The position numbers and the translations under genes are program-made. From Onthophagus taurus (Eukaryota; Arthropoda; Insecta; Coleoptera; Scarabaeidae): a stretch of DNA of 64,000 nucleotides. The notes under the pieces are model-generated. The model had not been told where the DNA came from. It made no database searches and saw only the letters and a list, made by a program, of their open reading frames with translations. The stretch is from assembly GCF_036711975.1 (NCBI RefSeq), contig NC_091967.1, positions 6,200,001-6,264,000 on the forward strand, in the 5' to 3' direction. This document shows positions 49,401 through 58,546 of this stretch, one piece after another. The first letter of the stretch is position 1. Every line of letters begins with the position of its first letter.

Positions 49401-52400
49401 AATCCTTTCTTTCTTCCAACAGTTTATGGAGTCTTCTTACTGTTGCCATTCCACTAATTTTTAGGATACAGCAATAATGTTATCTTCTGCCACCCTCTGT
49501 ATCTTGCACTGCACTCTTACTTTAATCGTATCATTTCACTATCATATTCCATTCTTCTTCAATCCTTTCCAAGTACGGTGCCTCTCTTAGTGGTTGCTGG
49601 AAGGACTCTTTAGGACTTAAATTTATGTTTGTAGGTATAAATGTCATCTTCCAGACGCAATTTGTAACATTACTGGTAGAACATTCAATACATTCGATAA
49701 CACGGAATTTAAATATGATATATGTAACCACGTTATTGCTAGAGACTTAGTAGGAACTAATTGGGACATTTCATGTAAGCCGAAAAATTTGATTTAACAT
49801 AAATAATAAAACTACATTCATTTTAGTGAAAAAGAAATGTAATGATATCCGTTGTAACCTCAAGGTGCTCATCAATCACCATCTAGATTCATTCACGCTT
49901 TATTCTGATCTCAAGACAATAAAATATAACGATTACGATTATAATATCGACCAAATGGAAAGAATTAGTAAACAATCTCCGGAATTCTACATAGATCGTC
50001 TTGGTGAAATGATTCTCTTTTCTTCTATTAAATACGGATTTTGGGTAACGATTGATAAATTAAGTAACGTTAAAGTAGGCGTATCATCAGAATTGAAAAC
50101 CCATGTTGATGGTCTTTGCGGATATTATAATGGAAAAGGTGACGATGACAAACGTAAACCAGATGGAACTTTGGCTAAAACCTCTGTTGAATTTGGTGAC
50201 AGTTGGTCTTATGGAGATACCGCAGATTGTGTTGTTAAAAAATGTCCAGAGGAAATTGAAAAGAAAGCTATTGATATCTGTAATAGAGTGAGGTAAATAT
50301 ATTAATATTTTTTAGATATATTATTTTAATAAAACTTCTTTAAAGGGATCAAACTTTAGCTCCGTGTGCTAGTGCTATAAATATAGAAGCTTTCTTATCA
50401 CGATGCTTAGAATCAACTTGTACTTGTCTTCAAGAAAACAAAGGAAATGCAACTGGGGAAGATAACTGTCGTTGCTCAACATTACAAGCGTTTGTAGTTG
50501 ATTGTATGCAAGCCGATACAAATGTTGAAGTTGGAAATTGGAGAGCCCAACACAATTGCCGTAAGTTAATTTATCAGAAATTAATTCAGATTAAATTAAG
50601 ATGAAATTTTTTGCAGCTATCGCTTGTGATGCACCTCTTGTACCACATGATTGCTATAGAAGACCATGCGAACTAACATGCCAAACAGTTTCTGATCCAA
50701 ACGCATGTCCCAAATTGGACACGGTTTGTTTCCCTGGATGTTATTGTCCACCGGGTTTAGTTCGACAAGGTGATACTTGCATTCAACCGCCAGCATGCAG
50801 AGATTGCGAATGCAACTTATTACCGCATCTACAATATGTAACCTACGATGAGTCCAATTTTACCGTGAATGGAAACTGTGTATACGTTATGTCGAGGGAT
50901 GTTTTGGAAAGTTTAAATCAAGAGCACAAATTCCAAGTTTTCGTTACAAACCATCCATGTGAAAATAAACCTAACAAAATGTGTATAGGAAAAATTACCA
51001 TTTTGTTTGCTGGTCATAAAATTCATATATATCGAGATGAAATTAGAAATAGATTGAAGATGATTGTCGATTCAGAAAGGGTATATGACTATGCAGAAGT
51101 ATCTGATTGGATGGATGTAAAAGAAACAATGGCTAAGCACATCAAAGTTGTTCTTAAAGCGGTTCAAATTCAAGTAAGTTGATTTTTATCTATTAATTTT
51201 TTTTATTACAAATATTTTTTTAGGTTAGTGTTTATTATCCATCACTTGGAGTATCCGTTAAAGCTCCATCTCAACAATATGCAGGAAAGATGGAAGGTTT
51301 GTGCGGTGATTGTAACCGCGATAAATCTAATGATATGAAATTACCAAATGGTCAAATAACAACAGATGAAGAAGATTTTGGTGCAAGTTGGTTATACGAC
51401 AAAATTCCTGGACAATCCAAGGAAACTTGTGCACCTAAGAAAGAACCGCCGTGCCAATCAATACTGTCAGATGTTAATCCTTGTGACCAACTTTTAGACG
51501 TCGATAAATTTGGATTGGCAAGTTTACCTTTTCTAATAGTGATGATTTTTTATTATATTTTTTATTTCGTGTAGTGCCATCCATTATTAGATCCAGGAAT
51601 GTTCTATGAATGGTGCAACAAAGATATTTGTACCGGAGAATTAGATCAAGCATGCACATCCATTGAGACATACGCAAAAGAATGTATGAGTACGAATATC
51701 TGCATTAATTGGCGCACCAATTTGTGCCCAATTAAATCTTGTCCCGCCGGTCAAGAATATGAACCATGTGGTACTAGTTGCCCAAAAACTTGCGAATCTC
51801 TTCAAGGGGGTCAAACGAATTGTCATGAAATACCAGTAGAAGGTTGTTTCTGCCAAGAAGGACAGGTACTGAAAAATAACACCTGCGTTGATGAACGAGA
51901 ATGCACCGTTTGCGATGATGAAGGTCATCATCCTGGTGATACTTGGCAGAAAGATGCATGTACTTCATGTACTTGTGTTGGCACAAACGTGAATTGTGAA
52001 ACCAAACATTGTCCAAAAGTGGAGACGTTATGCGAAGATGGTTATACTGTTATAAAAGTTCCTTCTGATAAGGAGGAATGTTGTGAAAAATACGCTTGTA
52101 GTAAGAATACTTTGATACTTTTTTTTGGGTATTTACTGCTTTTATTATTATTAATATTATTTTCTTAGTTCCAGTAGTAGAAGCTGGTCCCACATGCGAA
52201 CCACCCCAACAATTAGAATGTAATGAAGATCAAGAAATGAAGCTTGTAAAGAAATCCGATGGCTGTCAGAAATTTGTATGTGAATGTAAACCAATTGAAG
52301 ATTGCATTCCCATTGACCAACAGATGAACAAAACTGTTGAAGAAGGTTTTGAAAAAGTGATTAACAAAGCTGGTTGTTGCCCAAAGGTTACATACGTTTG

Positions 52401-54209
52401 CAAGAAAGAACTATGTACAGTACCTGAACAATGTCCAACATTTTATAACATGAAAAAATTAGAGATACCAGAAAAGTGTTGTCCAATTTACAGTTGTGAC
52501 GCACCAAAGAAATGTATCATTGATTTGATTTATACCAGCTCGGAATTAGGCGGTGAGAAATTACGCAATGAACATGATAAACAAAAGCTGGTCAAGGAAG
52601 TTGGTGAAAAATGGCAGGATGGACCCTGTAGAGAATGTGAATGTTTAGGCTCACCAGAGCAAGGTTATCACAGTAATTGTTTACAAAAAAATTGTCCTCT
52701 AACTCAAGAGTCCGAAGACAACAGCGAATACGTTTTGGAGTATGAACCAATTCCCCATGTATGTTGTGCATCGATTAAACGAGTCGCTTGTAAATACGAT
52801 GGCACCGAATACAAAGTTGGAGAAAAATGGCCAGTTAAGGATGATTACTGCGCATTTATGCAATGTGTAAATACCACAACCGGTGTACAAAGAACAACAG
52901 AAAGAACTTCGTGTGAAACTAAATGTGAATTGGGTTACGAATATGTGCCACCAAATCCTGAAAATCAAATGTGTTGCGGATTTTGCAAACCATACGCTTG
53001 CGTGGTTGATGGAACCATAAAAGCAGTTGGAGAGAAATGGTTATCTAGCGATTATTGTACCGAATTCATTTGTGTTAATGATAATGGAGTGGTGAGTACA
53101 CTATAAAATATAATTATAAAATATTTTTGAAATTCCTTACTTTATAGATGAGAATAGACGGAAAAGTTGAAACTTGCAAAGATATCCCACAAGATCAATT
53201 GGATGAGTATGTTTATGAGTCTCATAAAGTCGATTTTGAGTGTTGCAAAAAACATAAACCCACAGCATGCAAAGTTGGGGAAACTATCTACAAGGTAATA
53301 TTATTAATTGTATTATTTTAAATTATTTTATTATTCATTGTTTTAGATTGGAGATTCATGGCCATCACCTGATCTAGATAAATGTAAGACAATTTCTTGT
53401 GTAGAAACGCCATCGGGTGATTTACTCAAACAAGAAACGATTCAATCTTGTCACAAAGAGTGCTCTAAGGGATGGGAATATATAGAATCTAATAATGCTT
53501 GTTGTGGCGATTGTGTATCCGCATTCTGTGTTTTGGAAGATGAGTTACGCAGACCAAATGAAACATGGACATCAGAAGATAAATGTACGAAATTCACCTG
53601 TGAGAAACAAGGTGAACAAATGGCTATTGTGAGTCTACAGGAGTTATGTCCAGATGTTAGCGATTGTCCCATAGAGAATATTTATCTGGAGGGTTGTTGC
53701 AGCCGTTGTAACTTTAATACAACAGGCGTATCTCAAGGTAAAATATATAGTTTACTTTTTAATCAAACGAATAATCAATTTGATTGTAGTGAATTGTGCA
53801 CCTGTTGAAATTCCACCTCACAAGACGGTAGAATTATTCAAAATAACCAAACCAGACGGGGTTGTTTGTAAAAATGTTGCCGCGATCGGTAATTTAAAAG
53901 AATGCCAAGGCAGTTGCGAATCATACACAGCTCTTAATATCCGTATGTATTTCCTCACTTCATCTCAAACCATTTCTAATATAATTATTTGTTCTAGATT
54001 CTTTATCATTTGAATCGCAATGTTCTTGTTGTCGCGCAGTCGATTTTCAAATGATTATTATTGAATTGTTGTGTGACGATGATACCGTTATTAATAAGGA
54101 GATTGATGTTCCAAATTCGTGCAGTTGCGAAGGTTGTGTTGCTCAAAAAATGAGTAAATTATTGAATCCAACGAAAAGTTTTACGAAGACGAAATATGAT
54201 AGATATTAA
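37495..54209 (+). CDS. Hml: Hemolectin/hemocytin-like clotting protein
   Basis: Secreted hemocyte protein that in flies takes part in hemolymph clotting. Exons: 37495-37562, 37716-37790, 39018-39205, 40107-40298, 40354-40513, 40568-40695, 40751-40846, 40903-41088, 41151-41382, 41442-41742, 41801-41963, 42020-42144, 42200-42365, 42418-42689, 42750-42911, 42963-43155, 43211-43299, 43350-43569, 43627-43700, 43767-44113, 44171-44321, 44380-44558, 44610-45436, 45490-45833, 45898-46029, 46092-46281, 46336-46572, 46635-46882, 46939-47129, 47185-47291, 47346-47722, 47774-47938, 48002-48290, 48349-48511, 48575-48680, 48739-49283, 49635-49774, 49827-50292, 50346-50560, 50617-51173, 51224-51517, 51575-52100, 52169-53091, 53148-53294, 53347-53737, 53790-53942, 53998-54209. 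The 11712 nt stay in one frame: 3903 aa plus TAA, close to fly Hemolectin (about 3840 aa). Signal peptide [20 protein letters not shown]. Five VWD modules carry GLCG at about residues 559, 933, 1403, 2705 and 3047, but not the CGLCG form of VWF. Domain blocks are listed separately. Confidence 0.93.
38365..38830. repeat. Degenerate tandem repeat in hemolectin intron 2
   Basis: Four diverged copies of a unit of about 120-170 bp, each with ATCGATTA followed by CATTTTGACACACACCAAT-like sequence and then TTTGAAACACTTTC-like sequence. The units start near 38371, 38541, 38667 and 38789. No coding potential. Confidence 0.6.
40107..41088 (+). other. Hemolectin N-terminal sushi-like and EGF-like block (exons 4-8)
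   Basis: After a Ser/Thr/Lys-rich linker (exons 2-3), alternating modules follow. Exon 4 (about residues 111-174) and exon 6 look like short sushi/CCP-type repeats. Exon 5 has an EGF-like fold ([20 protein letters not shown], about 175-206). Exon 7 has a second EGF-like unit ([19 protein letters not shown], about 271-302). Exon 8 adds another Cys pair block. All introns here are phase 1 or 2, and they separate the modules. Confidence 0.7.
41151..42689 (+). other. Hemolectin VWD-1, C8-1 and TIL-1 (exons 9-14)
   Basis: VWD-1 begins at about residue 425 with [15 protein letters not shown] and contains GLCGRIDG at 559. The C8 region follows in exons 12-13 ([13 protein letters not shown]), then a trypsin-inhibitor-like TIL segment in exon 14 ending in a [13 protein letters not shown]-type turn. 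Confidence 0.8.
42750..44558 (+). other. Hemolectin VWD-2, C8-2, TIL-2 and Cys-rich spacer (exons 15-22)
   Basis: VWD-2 starts with [20 protein letters not shown] at about residue 793 and has [10 protein letters not shown] at 933. C8-2 is in exons 18-20 ([12 protein letters not shown]). TIL-2 is in exon 20 ([15 protein letters not shown]). Exons 21-22 carry further VWC/TIL-like cysteine patterns before VWD-3. Confidence 0.8.
44610..45833 (+). other. Hemolectin VWD-3, C8-3 and following TIL/VWC segment (exons 23-24)
   Basis: One unusually long exon (827 bp) holds a whole VWD domain, from [20 protein letters not shown] at about residue 1274 through [10 protein letters not shown] at 1403, plus C8-3 ([15 protein letters not shown]). 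Exon 24 adds a TIL-like unit ([14 protein letters not shown]) and a VWC-like unit ([15 protein letters not shown]). Confidence 0.8.
45898..46281 (+). other. Mucin WxxW domain in hemolectin (exons 25-26)
   Basis: [12 protein letters not shown] at about residue 1660 begins with the Trp-x-x-Trp motif of the mucin2 WxxW domain. The rest, with [27 protein letters not shown] and a final FEIRVFCSC, fits that family (ending in a YExRVxCC-like strand). It runs to about residue 1753. In vertebrate mucins and CILP this domain sits beside VWD modules. Confidence 0.75.
46336..46572 (+). other. Chitin-binding type 2 (peritrophin-A-like) domain in hemolectin (exon 27)
   Basis: After a Pro/Thr-rich linker, residues about 1770-1830 read [20 protein letters not shown], then C(GDT)[16 protein letters not shown]: the six-Cys CBM14 pattern with the aromatic MYYKC core and the LxFNPxxxxCD motif. 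This could tether the clot to chitin or to microbial surfaces (inference). Confidence 0.75.
46939..48290 (+). other. Two F5/8 type C (discoidin) domains in hemolectin (exons 29-33)
   Basis: The first, about residues 1975-2125, runs from ECLPEYFMNL through an [10 protein letters not shown] turn to RVELIGC. The second, about 2146-2287, runs from [14 protein letters not shown] through a [16 protein letters not shown] strand to KIEPLGC. Paired discoidin domains in mid-protein are a hallmark of insect hemolectin/hemocytin and are thought to bind lipid or carbohydrate surfaces. Confidence 0.9.
48739..49283 (+). other. LDLa domain and Cys-free Lys-rich linker in hemolectin (exon 36)
   Basis: LDL receptor class A repeat at about residues 2398-2431 ([22 protein letters not shown]) with the Ca2+-binding acidic cluster intact. 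Next comes a Thr/Pro/Lys linker. Residues 2455-2523 (48958-49164) contain no cysteine and are rich in Lys, Thr and Ser ([15 protein letters not shown]), ending in an acidic EQEEEK stretch. The exon then returns to a Cys-rich pattern. Confidence 0.8.
49635..52100 (+). other. Hemolectin VWD-4, VWD-5 with C8 and TIL units (exons 37-42)
   Basis: VWD-4 starts near residue 2564 ([20 protein letters not shown]) and has [10 protein letters not shown] at 2705; C8-4 is in exon 39 ([12 protein letters not shown]) and a TIL unit begins exon 40 ([18 protein letters not shown]). VWD-5 starts near 2900 ([19 protein letters not shown]) and has [10 protein letters not shown] at 3047; C8-5 spans exons 41-42 ([11 protein letters not shown]), followed by a TIL unit ([18 protein letters not shown]). 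Confidence 0.85.
52169..53737 (+). other. Hemolectin VWC-like Cys-rich region (exons 43-45)
   Basis: About residues 3296-3782 are a run of diverged VWC-type units. Each shows a C-x-x-G-x-x-Y-x-V-G-E-x-W opening (for example [42 protein letters not shown]) and a CC-containing close ([21 protein letters not shown]). Four or five units can be counted by eye. Confidence 0.75.
53790..54209 (+). other. C-terminal cystine-knot (CTCK) domain of hemolectin (exons 46-47)
   Basis: Residues about 3785-3880, from [10 protein letters not shown] through [11 protein letters not shown] and [10 protein letters not shown] to SCSCEGC, follow the CT cystine-knot pattern found at the end of VWF and mucins, where it drives dimerisation. 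A short Lys/Ser-rich tail follows and the stop is TAA at 54207. Confidence 0.9.
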
Positions 54210-54275
54210 GATTTAAATTTGTTTTACTTATTATTTTTTATTGACGTTTATGTTCAGTGCAATTTGACTTTTTTT

Positions 54276-54281
54276 AATAAA
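54276..54281 (+). terminator. Polyadenylation signal of the hemolectin-like gene
   Basis: AATAAA lies 67 bp after the hemolectin stop codon. Confidence 0.55.
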
Positions 54282-54429
54282 TAGAATTAATGAATCTATA
54301 TATTTATTCATTTATAAAGAAAATACCTTCACAATTTATGCTATAAATAAATATTTAAAATATGACTAATAAAATTAGTTAATTTAAATAAATTAAAAGT
54401 TATGTTTACCGAATATACATTAATTTTGT

Positions 54430-55212
54430 AACACATTATATATATGTAGAGAGCGTATTCCATGCGCAGCGGTTAGGCCCCAATGCTGATGTTCATATTC
54501 CTAAGAGAGTTGAGGATCTAACCGAGTTAACCCTTGATACATCTGATACCATTTGATAACATTGTTCGCAGTGGCCAAAGGTGCGGTTGCGGGTATTCCC
54601 ATGAAGTTTATGTTCTAAGAGCGTGACCTTAACTTGGTTTCAAAACTCTTTTTGTACGGCTATAATTAGAGGCGAATCCTATATTAGTCCTTTTTATAAA
54701 TGTAAAGCTTAATATCTCAAATGAGTTCGTATGTTACTTAAAGTATTCTAAAACGCCATTATAAGGGCAATGGTAATAGGTTGATAGTAACAAAGGGGCT
54801 CAACAGAAGCGCTAGTTGCTTGTAACGTATTGAAGATGGCCACGTGAGTACACACCGCAACGTTATGCCTTAATCTCTACATTGTAATGAGAGAATTTGT
54901 GGTTCACCGCTCCAAAGTTACGACAAACCTTAGTGGATTTAATTAGTAAAGTTAACAGGTTTACGACGTTGGGCAACGAACAAACGTTCCCTGTCTGCCC
55001 ATTCGGTTCGACCACGTTCTGCTAGTATGATCAGATACTATAAGCGACCAAATATGTATAAGGATTACACGATAACCGCCGAGCGGCGTCTCCAACTATT
55101 AGATATTCCCAGGTCGCCCGGAAAGAGATTTCTGGTGAAATTTCGCCTCTACGAAGCTGTAACTTTGCTGCTCACCCAACGTCACGGTGGTATGTCACCA
55201 GAATAATAATAA
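54430..55212. repeat. GC-richer block of unknown origin, possibly a retroelement 3' end
   Basis: A sharply bounded block of balanced composition just after the hemolectin 3' end, with no long frame. It ends in an AATAATAATAA tail at about 55203-55212, similar to the tail of the LINE scar at 1.76 kb, which suggests an untranslated non-LTR tail. It does not fit rRNA that I could recognise. Confidence 0.3.
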
Positions 55213-58200
55213 GAGCTTTCCTTGAAGTAAATTTCACGGCGTTCTTTCTTATTTCAATGTTACGTCATTTTCAGATTATATTTTTTTCATTTTTTTTCCT
55301 TATTCAATAAAACAGATCTATAAATAATAAATTTTTGTACGGGTTCGGTTCAATACGTACCTTCTGACCGCAAATTTGGGTGATATATGATCACCGGTGA
55401 TAAATTATTTTTTCGATCAAACCGGCAAAAGAAAGGACGTAGATCCTGGTGTAGAAATGCGAATACGCAAAAAGCCCCCCCAGTAGCAGCTCCTAGACAC
55501 ATTAATATCTGCCAGAAACAGCGAGGGAACTTGCCTATACGATCTATTTATAGGGATGCCGAGAACGGATTGCTTCTTTGAGTTTAAGATTGAGAGACGC
55601 AAGAGTCTCCACTTGTGTGACAAATAAATTGAAAAGTAGTTAATCATTCACAAAAAAAAGGTAACGATAAAATGAGCGGTTTCGACCGAAAATGACAAAG
55701 GGAAGAGAGCCAATAAAAGCGATCACAAACTGCATCCAGGAAATATAATTGGTCGTGTGCAAGGTGGACCATAAAATCCTTACGTTGGCGAATTTGGACA
55801 CTTCGAGAGCTTGCCAAATGGTTATCGAAATCGCTGAGTAAACCGAACGAATTGTACTCGAATAAAAATACCAATCTAGCGTGAAAGCGGTCGATTTTAA
55901 CTTATTTATGTTGTAATTTATCTCTTAAAAATTTATTTAAAACGTTTGTAATTTGAATACATTGAATTCTTTATCATAAAAATGGAAATTGGGTCACCCA
56001 TGGGTTTGATCCCAGAGCTTAGTCGGGAAAGAGTTGGGTTGAAATCACCTCATCGGTATGCGAAATTGTGGCTCAGATGAAATCCTAAAAAAGACGAAGT
56101 TTTGTTACCCACCTCAAGTTGTTGAAGAAAATCCATTAAGGAAACAAGGCACGGTCGAAGTGAAGTCTGAACTTGACTAAAGCAACTTAAATATCGAAAA
56201 CTATAACTTTAGTTACAAAGTTTTCGAACAGGGTAATTGATACCTTCAGTTTTAGAACTATATATAATAGCCCATTTCCTTCTAGTTTAGAATTTTTAAA
56301 TTACAAAAATTTATACTAATATAATCAAACATAATTAATGGTCAAGAGAATTAAATTCGTCTCAGTTTTCGATAGAACATGTTAAAATCGGACGCGTTTA
56401 CATTGTATTGTCAACGACAGTTCACTGTTATGAATGTGTCTATTCACGCATGTAATATATTACAGCGATTATAATGGAATTTCTCCATAAATGGTGTAAT
56501 CAATCTTTCCTAGATATCATTCGTTGTTTGTTCCCGGCAGTATCTCATATTAATCAACATGAGACACAATGTATTTTTGATGTTTAAAGGTGAAAATCCT
56601 ATCCGCTTTTTAAAATAGAAAAATATTTTTAATACTTTATTAAAACGCACAATAAATGTTCATTTAGTGATACAACAAATAGTTCAGAGCGATTTTATAT
56701 ATTTATTTATTTTCATTGAAAAAACTATTGAACCGTAAACTACACTCCTTTATGAATATTTCAAAAAAATTACAATAGAGGACACACAAAAAATGGGACA
56801 GAATCATCCGAATATTCATTTTATATTTTTTATCTGAACGTTTTATAATTGATTGATTTTAATTTAACAGCGATATTGTTTGATACTTACCCTTTGTATT
56901 CTGTATGAATTTATTTCTTCGTTCTATAAAATAAATACAATAAATAAACTTATCTACATCTATTAATTTTAAGGTTTTTGAATTACAGTTAGGAAGCAGA
57001 ACATGCATTTATGGGTTAATTGCAAAGTGCACTTAGGTTTGGTATTAATATTTAATTATTATTCACATCCAACACAGTTTTTCGTTGGATAATCCAATTA
57101 TATACTCTTATTGTATTTAGAAATTGGAAAAGTTGTTTTGAACCTAAGTATGATTAGCCTCTTTAACTGATTATGTCAGCAAATATCTGGGCGTTATCTC
57201 CAAATCGTCGGCCTTAATCTCATCTTTTGCATCCATTGCTGTATGATATGATACAACCATATTTGTCGTAAGTATTTTATCGTTTCTTTGTTGTTTATTA
57301 GCTGGTTACTTATAATTTGATTAAAGTAGCTACTTGTTTAAAATGTATGGTTCTTATTTTTGCTTATAACATTGCTATCTCAGATAACTGGCAAAACCAG
57401 ATGCTGCACTAGGAACAACTTTCTATGAAAGAAAACATAAACACTCAAAACGTATTATTAAGTACATTATTAGTTGTTATTATCGATTAAGATTAGTCTT
57501 ATAAGTAGCTCATGTTAATTCTAAAATTCAAACCAATTCCAAAATTGTACGTTTTAAATTAATCGAAGTACTTTGTAACTATTTGCTTTTTCTTATTTAC
57601 GACTACACCTTTCCAATCCCGTTTTAATTTAAATAGAAAGCCTGAAGTACTAGTAGTGAATAAAACAGACTTGGTAACACACTAAAATGAACAAACTTCG
57701 AATACTTGCAATGAGTAGGTTCTTGTAATGACCTATTTTAACTAGACTAATCAAGTTAAAATATTTGTACCTTGTTAATACGTTCTCGTCGTATTATAAA
57801 CTTCAGAAGATCAGTTTCGGACTTTGTTTCGTAGTTTGGTCGATCCATTAAAATCCTTTCGGCGGTGATATGGGATTAATCTGGGTTACTCAATTTACTA
57901 ACCCACATCTCAAGTGTCAGGTCGATGTTGAAGTGGCTACTAAAATAGACCTGAACCCTTCCTGTGACTTCCAGCGCAGCCGTCAGCAGGATGTGAAAGG
58001 ATGGACCCTCGATTTTAAACAATGGCCCTGTAAAGTAGCGCAAAAAACGACCATTTATCTAAATCGACTTTAACTGTACAAACCAAGATCGATTCGTTGT
58101 GTATGTGTAAAATTTATTAATTCTTTTGTTGTTAAGATGAAGAAATTTTAATTTAAAAAGGATCATTATTTTCTCGTTTCTAACTTTCGTTTTTTTGGAT

Positions 58201-58339
58201 ACTTCACATTTCCATATTCTTGCAAAGCATCGTCGGGATAACCCTTCCCAATCGATTTTTCTTTACTTGTATTTGGTGCTCGGTTGAATTCAATTGAACC
58301 CTCCCGAAAAAGAAGGGAGGTAGGTGGGTTTCCTTCGTA

Positions 58340-58546
58340 GCAGGGAGGTGCATTTACCACTCCGACGTCGGATATAATTCGAATCAATCACACCGAGGGG
58401 AGAAGTCTGGAGCAATCACCACGCCTCGCTTCGTCGGATTTCGTTACCGAGGATCAGCTCGATGTTCCCAAGATTTTCACTACAGATACGTATTCACCGG
58501 ATAGATCATTTACCCTTCTGCAACGGAACAAGCTGTGTACGAGATG
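58340..58546 (+). other. Candidate non-coding first exon of a downstream gene
   Basis: A CpG-rich stretch ends at ATG followed immediately by GTAAGT, a consensus donor at 58547. It may be a 5' UTR exon, with or without the start codon as its last codon, of a gene that continues beyond the window on the plus strand. No matching second exon is found here. Confidence 0.3.

Noticed and set aside
37495..54209. Splitting the VWF-like region into several genes
   Set aside because: The reading phase is continuous through all 47 exons, there is one signal peptide at the start and one cystine knot at the end, and the length equals that of known hemolectins.
54430..55212. Ribosomal RNA fragment
   Set aside because: I could not match the block to recognisable conserved 18S, 28S or mitochondrial rRNA stretches.
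55387..55874. Overlapping frames of 64-76 codons around 55.4-55.9 kb
   Set aside because: No motif, no splice context and no family resemblance; probably chance frames in a balanced-composition stretch.
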